NCBI GenBank assembly: GCA_002633025.1 | Contig: NMRB01000057.1 | Coordinates: 214,186-278,185 of the forward strand | Origin: Notospermus geniculatus | Taxonomy: Eukaryota > Nemertea > Pilidiophora > Heteronemertea > Lineidae | Direction: 5' to 3' | DNA: 64,000 bases | Part shown: positions 15,101-27,100 of the stretch, piece after piece | How the letters are laid out: each line of letters begins with the position of its first letter | How positions within the stretch are numbered: the first letter of the stretch is position 1 | The notes under the pieces: model-generated | The model's input: the letters and a program-made list of their open reading frames with translations, nothing else | Database searches by the model: none | Told to the model about the DNA's origin: nothing | Translations under genes and position numbers: made by a program

Positions 15101-18100
15101 CATCTATAAATTGGTGTTATCAAAATGGTTTAAATGTGAGGAATAAATTGATCATTTAATCAATCAAGAGATCAAAATCTTTACTGTCGGTGCGTGATAC
15201 ATCAACTTCAACAGCAACAAATTAAGCATCTTTGGAAGTCCTAAAAGCAATCCCACGTTAAATGAATTCTTACAAGTTGAGATACTGGGACACAATACTG
15301 CAGCAAATATGATGTCAACAAGAACTCAAAGGTTTCGTCGAGAATCACTAACGTTCGCTTCATTTTTTCATGTCTCATTTCAGTTTCCTCATGATATCAT
15401 ACCATCTCAGAGGTTACGCTTGTCGAACCAGGTTTCTTTACAAAATGAAATGGTGTCGAACATCACTACACACAACAGGGGTACAAGGGTGCAAGCGAAT
15501 TGTTGCCATCTTTCGTCTGTTGTTCTGAGCCGTGAAAATTCCCTGCATTTGTAAGGAGGGCATGAAGATTAGTCGAGATATTTGCTGCTGCTTGCTTGAA
15601 GTCATCCTTTTTAACCTTATCTTTGAATTGGAACAAAATGGAGAACAGTACATCATGCATTCACTGGAAGAACTTATTGTCTGCTTCAAAGATGACTTCA
15701 TCTACCCCCAATCCGACCAGCAGACGCATCTTCTGTCAAAGTTTCCTCACATCCGATATGGAACCGATTGAAAATATTTGAAGAAAGGTTGTTCCCATCA
15801 ACCATCTGAAGAATGTTTCTTCAAATTCTTTCCATTTCCACAAGGATTTTAGAAATCTTCAGCAGAAGATAGATACTGTCTGCTCCAACCTGGGGGCAGA
15901 TGAGTGGACCATTCTTTGCACAGAGCTAACTCTGAGCAATTGACCGGTGAATCACAACCAAGAGAATAATGAAATAATATCTTTACAAGAAATTGACTAC
16001 TTGGGTTACAGCAATACTAGAATCAAATACCTAGACATCAAGAAATTTTTCACACAAAACCACAATATATTTTGAAAATAATCCTGATAAGGTGCTTTTA
16101 AATGAAATTTATCAAATAAATGGGTTATCTAAAGAGACCTAAGAGGTGGTTATTTGAAAGAATCTAAAGTGCCTCCGAAAATGGGTGTTGGAAAATTGAA
16201 AATTATGACACTGGTTTGTTCAGATAGCACATTCCGCTGTAAATAGGTGTCAGTACCTGAAGGGTGCCGAAGTGGTTCAAAACCTGAACACAATGGACAT
16301 TGAAAATGTATACCTAAACTTGATATTTCCACAATATTCACGATAACAACATAATGATGTACCTTAACTCCTGAACGGGCTGTGAAACTTGGCATAAAGT
16401 CATCACTTGAAGTCATCGTCAACTGCAATTTAGGAAAAGTGTCAAGGAACAAAAATGTCATGTTTCTTGGAAACTTCAATTGAGATTGTCAATTTCAACT
16501 TCATGCTTGAAAATGAAGATGACCAGTGCAGCTGACCTCCATTTCATAAGAAAGGGGCAGAAGGGAAAAAAATGAAATTCCAGGGGTCCCGCAGCAGATG
16601 ATGTACTGGGTTTGGCAGAGCCAACCCATCATGGTCACACCTCTGAAATTAAGACCAATTTTTCTGTATTGTCCTTCAAATGTATGGAACATCAGTTTGG
16701 GGACCTCGCAAAGCAGGCTAACTCGATCCAAAATAAGGGTTTTAGACACCTGGTAATGGAATAGTGCTATCTAAACTTTCTAAGGAGAGAAAATTGGGGA
16801 AAAGTTCAACAGTGACGAAATCAGAAACCTAAGCCTGGGTCCTACAGGTAAAATCTTGCATCAGAAGTAACTTGTTAAGAGGAAATCCCATCTCGTCAGA
16901 TGATCACACCATGAGCTAGAGATGGTGAGGCAAATAGTGTTGACATCAACACAAATAGTGACAGATCATCAGTTATCCCATTCTCATGTTCACACCATGA
17001 GTCATAGAACGGTGAGGCAAATAGTTTCGACATCAAATCGCCAACAGTGGCAGGTCCTCACCGTTATCCTCTGGCCTCATGTTCACACCATGAGGCATAG
17101 AATGGCGAGGCAAATAGTGTTAACTTCAAAATCACCAATGGTGACAGGTCATCACTGTCATCCTCTGGTCTCATGTTCACATCATGAGCAAAGAATGGTG
17201 AGGCAAATAGTGTTACCATCAAATCACCAATGGTATTTAAGGTCATCACCGTTAACCTCTAGCCTAATGTTCACACCATGAGGCAGAGAATGGTGAGGCA
17301 AATAGTGTTAACATTAAATCACCCACAGTGACATTCTTTGGCCTTTTCTTGATCCGAAATTCACTCTTTATGTAAAATTTAAGACATGTTTTCCTGATGC
17401 AAGCAGAAAACAAAACAGGGACTTGAACACAACTTATCAAAATGAACCAAAGTGGTGCTTGGAAGGCATGAATCAATTCTAAACTTGGCAAGGCAACATG
17501 AATATAAGACAACTGTGTTTAAGGTGCAAAACTAGACACAGCAACTGAAATGGTTTGAGGGCAGAACTGGAATTGCATATTTTGAGTCACAGGGTTCATC
17601 TCTACATCGTGCCCTTCGTATCAAAATCAAATGGTACAATTCACTCTAATGGCACATGGGACTGATCCTTAGAAGGAATGTACTAAGAGCACAGACCACG
17701 TGCTCATAGAAGGAACATGGCTTATTCCACAGCCTAACACCCTCCTGAACCAAGGAATTAGCTGCTTGTTCATCACTTTCTGTTCTGCTTGAAGCCAGAG
17801 TATGAAGATCAGTGTATTTCTTCTCCTCACAGTATTGAAAACCTACAGAACATAACAGTGTTTCTTGTGACTTAGAAACAAATGCAGTTAATTGACAGAC
17901 ACAACGAAGGTCTACATCAACCGCGGAATCCAGATTACACTTCAATTTTGTATTTGATTCTCACCCGAGCGAAAAGCCAATATGGCTCACGAACTTCACT
18001 CAGTGCATGCAACTAGCAAGTTCACTCCACTCCTTTTTGAGTGAAATCTCACTCCTTTTTATGGAGGAGTCTCTAATCACACTCATGAAATTTACAGAGC

Positions 18101-21100
18101 ATTGTCATGATTGCAACCCTTATCAATCTCTGCATCATCATAACTCAAAATAAGCAACGCCATAATTCATGCCCTTTGGCAAAACCAAGTCTCCAACCTT
18201 CTTCGTGAAAACGTGGAAATGTTCTCCCTCTTTTTTCAATACAGCGGGCGCCTCCTGTTCTAGAAGCTCCATGGGTACCTGGAGGTAGCACAGGGGAGGA
18301 AGAGCAATGAGAGAACAATCTATCGGAAGAAATCGGGGGAGATGTTTCATTAAAAATAGGTTTAACTTGCTCACGAAGGAGGGCAACACTACAGAACCAT
18401 GATGTTTACATTTTAAACTGGTTTCAGACAACGAGGTACAGTAAGGAAGTTCTTAATGAAATCATATTCAGAACAATTCTAAATGGTCACACTCTTGTTT
18501 TGTTTTTGATTTGAGCTCGAGTCTGCCCTGTGAAAGATTCATTCAATTTCTGTCTCGTAAAATGTCCGTATGAGGAGAATTTGGAGATATGATTGAGGAA
18601 ATGAGTTTCATCTGAGAGTACACCAAAAGTGTGTGGGGATAAATTGAAAATTGTGTGAAGAGAGACATTGGTTTTGGTCAAATGCTTATGAAAATGGCAG
18701 AGGGATGAACAACTGAATTGATGAATGGATGTTGGCTGTGTAGTGGGTTTCAGTGCACCAGGTAGGCCTAGGCTTGACTTTGAGAGACAGGATCGTTGTT
18801 GCTGAATGTGTGGCAGGGATATTCAGCGTAATGTGGGATAAGGAAAAAAGACTACTGTACTTGTGGTGTTTGAAAAAAAGATGTGCGCCAATGTATCTGC
18901 TGGAAAATAATGACCACAAACATCGATTTGGTGCACTGTGATTCAATCAAATGGTGAAATTTGGTCCGTAAGTGATGACAGGAAATCATGATTATTGAAT
19001 TAAACTAAAAGAACATTTCTGTCAAAGTGTACAAGAATTTCTACCAGTGTGGCTGAATATGGGTGTCATAGTTCTTATGTGAGATGCTGAGTTAAGTATG
19101 AAGGATACGGGGTAGTGGATGGAATAATGCATGGGGGGGAGGGCAAATAATGTGTTCCCGTTCTTTAAGGAGAAAAGAAGTGATTATGAATGAAATACAG
19201 CATACATGTATGGATAACTTTGGATGGCCAGGTCACTTGATTGCCAATGGTACAGCAAGTGCATGACCACCTCCGTAAAGCCCTATAGTGAAATAATGGT
19301 CTTCTCTTTTTAGCATACAGCACTAGGACAACTGCCTACTTGGTCAAAATCACAAAGAAAATGCTAAGATTTTGAAATACGACCTACACAGTTGTCTACG
19401 GAATACTTGTAAGACATTTTTGAGGAATTAGTTTTTGGAAAGGTTTCTCACTCGAGTAACTGAGATTCTTCTCCTTTTGGCATTACCTAAGAAACCACTC
19501 AACAAGCATAGTAAACCATATCACTGCAGAAGAAGGGCATCGTCTAAATATGAACGACTCATGTCAAACGTCACCGATGCCAAGATAGGCAAAGACTTGA
19601 ACACCAGAAGCAAACAAAATAGGATTAGATATTCCTATGACCTAAGCATCAGTATTTAAATGAAGTGAACGGAATTCCTAATATATATGCACTAGTACTA
19701 ATGAAGTAAATAAAACTGGCTTCAATATTCCTATCATCTAAGCAACAGTATTGCTGAAGTCAACAAAACTGGGTTAAATATTCTTAATGACCTATGAACC
19801 AGCATTCGAAGCAAACCAAACTAAGGTTAGTTACCAGGTATATTCTACAGGATGTCCAAAAAAGTGTCCCTGATAGGTCATCCTGAGGTACACAATCAGT
19901 GGTTTTTAGTGCTCGCTCTTTACATCATCTTGGTGACTATAGGGAGTCAGCACTAAGAACCACATAGCAGGCCTCAAAATTCTGCAGGGACCAAGTTTAA
20001 GAACCCAACTGAACATCACACAGCCTTGTCCGCAGGAAATACGGTGGGGCACTTTTTTGGACACCCTGTACAACTTATGTGGGAGTTTGCATTGAGTATC
20101 ATATCCTTTTTTCCAAGGATTAGATGGAGGGGATGGTAGGGACAAGCCAAATGTGATGATATCAACATCATTTTTTCTACCATTACTGTATCTAGAGTGA
20201 ACGTGTAATGTACGGGTGTAAGCTTATCACCTGTGCAATGACTAGAAATGGTAATGGAACTTTTCATTTAAGTTCATTATTATAGTTTGATAGTAGGACA
20301 AGCCGAAGTGATACAGACATATCGACCTGCAATTCTTTACTGTTCTCCTAATATAGTAAAATCCTCTGCAATATACATTCTGGAGGGAAAACTTAAATGT
20401 TTTTAAACACATATTTAGAGAATTTGATCACACACAATTGGACGGGAAACAAAAAAGTGTTGTTTCTTACAACTATGTTTAAGTTATACAGGTAAAAGAA
20501 TGTTGTAGTGTGTTTCAAAAAACTTGAAAAAGAGTTGAAGAATGAACTGATAAAGTCAACTTATCGCAATCGGCCATCAATCGTTCGTGACTCAGCTTAA
20601 ACCCTCTTTGAAGACATCTATCTACACAAAACCCCCAAATCTGATAGTACTTTCTTCCAGCCCAAAAGCGATCCTTAGAAGGCCAGGGCCAGTATGCTGC
20701 TCCTCTTCAATTTTGATAAACTTTCATTTATGCACCTCCTAACAGTGCTTTCAACCTTGCAGTAAATGAACTACAACTTTTTCTTGCAACTACGCATTAC
20801 CATATTACCATAGTGAAGTGTTCTTCATTGTGACTATGCATACTCTAAGGCAACATTTTTTTGATCATGTGAAATGTATAAACTTTTCACATCATCAGTC
20901 CTTTTTTGAAAACACATGACAACATTTTTTTACACCAAGTGTATAACGTGGTGAATGAGAACACAACTAACTCGGTCATTCCGGGATTCCTGCACTGCAG
21001 CTTCAACATTTGCCTTTGAGAATCCCTGTTTTTGGAATAAACAAAAGTTGAGTCAGCGTTAAAATAGAGAATTTGCTTACAACTCTGCTATGAGAAATTA

Positions 21101-24100
21101 ATAACAAACTTATGGAAGGTTTCTACACTTCAAAAGTAGCAACCGATCACTCTGTCTACGAATTAATATGAAAATAATTTAATAACCCTATAAAAGTTTC
21201 CTACAACAAAATACTTAAAATGTTATTTACAAATAGTTTAATATATTCATTACCAGAAAAAAATATTTTGCTGCAAGCATCAGATGCAATGCTTATTATG
21301 CAAACTAGCATATTGACCCGTGGCGAGCACATTTTGAGGGAGTTAGTTTTTCTAAAATATTCTGTGGTAGAGGGTCTGTTGCTTTATTGATGAGTTTATT
21401 TGGAGAGGGGTAGTTTATTAATATATTAATCGCTAACCGTAAAATCCATGAGCAGCGAGGAGGTCTGACTTACTAAACAGCAGCATCACATCTGGTTTAT
21501 TACACAATCAGCCTAATCTCCAGGCTAATGCCAAGGTGACCCAGATTCATGATAGCCAGGTTCACATGCATCCCACCGTGTATCTGTTGGTAGTAATAGG
21601 TCACTGCGATTCGTGTAGATGGCAGCGCAGGTGACCACTCATCCGATTTTCTCTCTTTTTCATACAAACCAGCATTTCTTTTAAAACCAAAATATCGTAA
21701 AACACGCTCCTCCTATTGTACTGTACACATAGGACACTCTTTGTAGGCTTCAAGCCCTAACTAAGGAGGAGATAGGGCAGAGAGTCCGGTCCACCGTAAC
21801 TGGGTACAGTCATTACATAGCAAGGTATAGCAGATATCAGGTCAACTCAGGTTGATAACAAAATCCAACATGGCTACCGTCCATTATAGTATAGATGTTT
21901 GTCTTCTGCTGGTTAAGTGTTACCTTTGGTGTAAGGTAATTAAAGAAATTGACAAGGTCAACATTAATCATGCTTACGTTTGCGTCAACAACTTGGGGCA
22001 CAATACAACAATGTGCAACAGCCAAAATCTCAAGTATGTGACTTGTTCGTGAATTGTCATGTTCCTAGAACCTTTGATCTTTGTTAACATCCTCCCACCG
22101 CAGGGCTTTGGTCTCACTCCTCTTTGTACGCACACACACAAGAGAATATGAAGAGGAGCGAGACCAAAGCCCTGCGATAGGAGGATGCTTTGTTAAAGGA
22201 CAAATTAAAGGTATAAAGAAATGAAGTGGCATCGTCAGGATTTTCAGTCACGCTTTATTGATTTTGTTTACGCTGTTCTATCACCGAGCTAAAGATGGAT
22301 ATGCCACTAGCTTGGCAGGTAGGAACATGGTGATAATTGTTACACAAGAAGCAACACATTTTGAGATGTTGGCCCTTCAAAGTTATCCTCTTTTATCCTA
22401 TATGAATCAAAATGCCTGAGAATTCAACATGAAACTGACATGACAAAGGCTTAACAAGATACTGAAAGTGGTGAACACCTTTGACACAGAAAGTGACAAA
22501 ATATTCAAGTTTACCTGGAAATGAAGTTGCATTTATATCATTATGACATCGACCATAGTTAGCTATTGAAAATTCTAGGAACATACTACATGATAACTAG
22601 AAAGCAGACACACAAGCCAGAATGGCGGTAGGCTACACATTAATTCAGGAAGTTGTATGTAAGCATTTTTGTATGTTGTAATGTATGTCGTAGTTACCCA
22701 CCAACTCGCTCTACTGTATGTTAGTGAACTTCCAGCTCAGTGGCTAATGCACCAACCACTAACCACTGAAAGCCTCCATGGTCAGTGGGCTAACCACTAT
22801 AGCTTATAAAGATAGAAGCCTCTGGTCAGTAGGTTAGACCGAGTGCGTCCACATTTTTGTAAACGGGAGTACAGTACAGTCTCCCAGGAACTGCGAAATA
22901 ACTATGAATCAACATATCCCATTTACAGGCACATTATCATCCATCTTGGTAACTAGTCTTCTCTCTTCCTCAGATCCTTAGGCCCCCTACCCATGATAAA
23001 ATATGAACATGCACACGACAAAAACAGTGAAACCTCTCTACTACTGACACCTTTGGGATGCAGAGGTGTCGCAATCACAGGGAGTGAAATGAACAGATGG
23101 TATAAGTGGGACTACTGACTCTGGAAACCTAAGAGTCATCCTCTGCACAGGGGTGTCTTTGAATTAGAGAGGCTCAACTGTAGACGTACACCAAAAATAA
23201 AAAGAAGCAAAGCAGATGTTGTAAAGGCTAAACATAAAGAAAACAAGCTATCAATGTTCATTACCGCACCAAAACCTAGCTGAATTCTTAATAATACCAA
23301 GACCAAATATGCAATTGTTATCCCAGGTTAAATTAAAACTGACCATCACCAGGCAATGGCTGATATTCATTCTAACTCACTACCTTGCTTTCATGTGCTA
23401 AGGCAGAGTGATACGCCTTGGTGAATATAGTTTGGTGGATCGACTTCAAGCCAAGAGGTCGTGCCATTACATCAACATAGTACTGGAAAAGATGACAAAT
23501 GTTGATATAAAGGCCAAATAGCCAAACTATCCCTGATTTGATGTTCCAAGTCAACAAGGTTCCATGCACAGCTTCTGCAAGTAAAATTTCCTCGTAAGAA
23601 CACTCCCCTCCCCAGGAAAGGACTGACGAACTGAATGACTCGGGACTTTCATCAGTTCATTTCAATTTTACACAGAATGAAGAGAGATGCATGCAGACTA
23701 CGATAGGATGAAATAGTGGCTATAACTTTGCTATTTCACAAGCAAGCATGATATGATTCTTGCTGCAACAGAAATGATAGATATACAGGGTGAATATTGT
23801 GATGTACATTACATGTGTATAACATATAATGTATAATACGCAATGTAAAATACGTAATGTATAATATGTAATGTACCAGGAATTCACTGATGAATTTTTC
23901 ATTACAAACAATTTATCTGAGACAGGGTCACACAAAGAAAGTCACATCTGATGTCACAATATTTTGTTCATATTTTTATTGGTTTAGGTAACCCTGTCAG
24001 AAATAGGAACAAAGGCCTAATGAATATTAGTGGGAAAAAACAACACACTTGCAGATGAGTAATGTTCTTTATTTGCAAACCACAGTTGATGAAATAAGTG

Positions 24101-27100
24101 AGTAATGGATGTAGGGGAAATGGGACTTTTATTGACAAAAATTCCATTGATGCAATAAGAAATGACGGAAAATGAAACATGAAATGTTGGCAAAATACAA
24201 CGAGTGAGTGTGAAACAAAACATAATGAACAACACTGCAGGAATTGAAAACTAATGAATCCGTAAATGTAATGATTTTTATTGAAGTGAAGGAAAGTCTA
24301 TAAGTGTAATGATATTTATTGAAGTAAAGGAAAGAACAACATGAAGTGTTGGCAACATTCAGTGAGTAAAGGCGCCGCTCCACGTGACAGTTTTCTATCG
24401 AAAGTTTTCTGTCAGATAGTCAATTATTGCTGTCAGACAGCAATAATTGACTATCTGACAGCAAACTTTCGACAGAAAACTGTCACGTGGAGCGGCGCCT
24501 TAAGTGCAAAACAACAACACTGCAGGAATTGAAAAGTAATGATTTTTATTTACAACAATGCAGTCAATAGTGAGGGAGGATATGAGTAATGATGGAAAGT
24601 GAGATATCTACAATGACTGAGTGCACAATGAAGAAGTTAAATGTATATACACAAACAATATACTGCACTCAGAGAAACATGTAACTAAGAATGGACAACC
24701 TTACCGCTGCATCAAAATAAACACTGGTCCATATCGTATCGTGTTTGTCGATGAGGACCAACGGTCGACTTAACACGTGGATGTATTTCTAGAAGTTGAG
24801 AAATGGCAGAGAAATTATGTCATCGGCATCGGAAACAGACAGTTCTATAACTTGGATCTGACTCCACCGTCAAAGACGGGCAAGGGGTCCCCCTCAAGGA
24901 AGAGCAAGGGAAAAGCAAGAGGAAGGGCCTTGTGGTGAGCCACTTAGGCCCTTTAGCTTTTATTCAGGACTTTAGGGTCTTCTTTTTTGAGAAAAGACTA
25001 TCCCAGGATAGGAATTCAATGGAAAATAGATAACTTTTCAATTGCTTTCTTATTAATCTTTGGCATACCTGAATATTTTCCTCGATGTCCGCCAGTGTTG
25101 ATATGTGGGTGTAATAACCCTTATTACTGCACGCCATCCAAAGAACTTGGCGCTTGTCGCTGACCTCGCGGCCGATCAGATATGTAAAGACACGATGCTG
25201 GAAATTGATAACGAACAAGAGTCAATGACTGACAATACAGAGGATTATTAAAGTAACGGAGAAGTAATGTTTTTAGACACCAGATCGAAACTACACCCAC
25301 CTTCACCGGTTGGTTGTATTCTTTGAACACTTTTTCATAATGTGCTGGAGCTCCATCCGTGATGATCATTATGGCACTGTTACATAACCTCCGTGTGACA
25401 TTCGCCTTGTCCAGCAGTTTAAATGAAGTCGTCAGGCCATCCACCCAATTGGCCATTTCACCTGGCCTGATGTAGTCTGGAGTTTTCAACATATTGATGA
25501 TTCGCTGAAAAGAAGAATGGTGGAGATTTTAAACATGATATTGGACATATCACCTGCAATACAGAGCACAGGAAGCTGTATTCTTATCTTTGCTGGTACC
25601 GACAACCTTGATATGAAACCACGACTGCAATTTTTGAACCAGAATGAATCATACTCACCTTTTTGTTGTCCTCATTGGCCTGGATAAGAGTTCCATTGAA
25701 ACAGTTGTCCAGGTAGTGGACAGTCTTGTTGAACTGGAAATAAAATTTCATGAAATCTTTCAAGCCCAATGATACNNNNNNNNNNNNNNNNNNNNNNNNN
25801 NNNNNNNNNNNNNNNNNNNNNNNNNNNNNNNNNNNNNNNNNNNNNNNNNNNNNNNNNNNNNNNNNNNNNNNNNNNNNNNNNNNNNNNNNNNNNNNNNNNN
25901 NNNNNNNNNNNNNNNNNNNNNNNNNNNNNNNNNNNNNNNNNNNNNNNNNNNNNNNNNNNNNNNNNNNNNNNNNNNNNNNNNNNNNNNNNNNNNNNNNNNN
26001 NNNNNNNNNNNNNNNNNNNNNNNNNNNNNNNNNNNNNNNNNNNNNNNNNNNNNNNNNNNNNNNNNNNNNNNNNNNNNNNNNNNNNNNNNNNNNNNNNNNN
26101 ATAGAATAACACAAAACATGCAAATATGATAAAGGAAGATGGAAGAAAATGATTAAAAGTGTGAACAAAGCTTCTTTTTATAAAGGACTTACCTCTGACC
26201 AAAATTTCACTTCTATAAACCATTTGTACCTTCTGTTCTACAATTAAGCCAGCCAACAAAACCAGAATCTTTGTGTGAGCAAATCCGACACCAACTATGA
26301 AGGATTGACCTTTAGGGTCATGCATTCTACCAAATAATCTCATCACATGCTTGAAGCACATCAACATAGAATGAGAACAAGGTCTTCTACAGAAGAAGCC
26401 AGGTTCTTTCGTGCCTTCGTCTACGCCAACACCAAGTTCACCACTCTAGAACGGAGTTGTCCTTTACCAATTCAAGCATACCACCACCAACAAAGCTGAC
26501 ACACTATCTTACCAGTCTTGTGTTCTCGTGTCATACAGGTCGATGGCATTGGGATTGACAATCCAAGACACACCTACATACAACACAACATTTAGCCAAA
26601 TCTGTTTATGACACGCAACTTTATGAGGACTAATCTAAGACACACCAACAGACAACACATTTACATGTAGCAAAGTTTGTTTTATTCAAGCAATATGTGA
26701 GGTAGCAGCCTCTCATATTGGCATCAAGCCCCCTTGGTCCAACCCAACATAAACTGCATTGAATATCAGACTGTTTGACAGAGTGCAAGAATTTGATGCT
26801 TAGAGCACCCCACATCACCCCAGCCCCTCCAGAAACCATTCTGGGGAACTCAACGAGCAGCTCTTGTTCAGCACATCACTTGGACATCTCAGACAAGTTG
26901 AGATTATGAAGTGGAAAATTCAGCTAGGAATTGAACCAGCCGCCTCCTGCACAGTGGTCCAACCCCCTCAGTATCATGGCTGTAGCTAGCAAAGAGACTG
27001 GGAGTATCCCACGGGATGTCACTGAAAAATGTGTTTCTCATGCAGATTTTGGGCAAAAAATGGCAATAAGTGCAGCTTCGTCCCCCAGCCCCACCCCTGA

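Noticed and set aside
24961-25492. Reading the two VWA exons as one continuous minus-strand frame
   Set aside because: Clear splice sites at 25301 and 25197 bound the conserved parts; the frame between them is intron.
25584-26367. Long frames across 25.6-26.4 kb on both strands
   Set aside because: They run through the N gap. Only the splice-bounded parts at 25659-25733 and 26193-26294 are supported.
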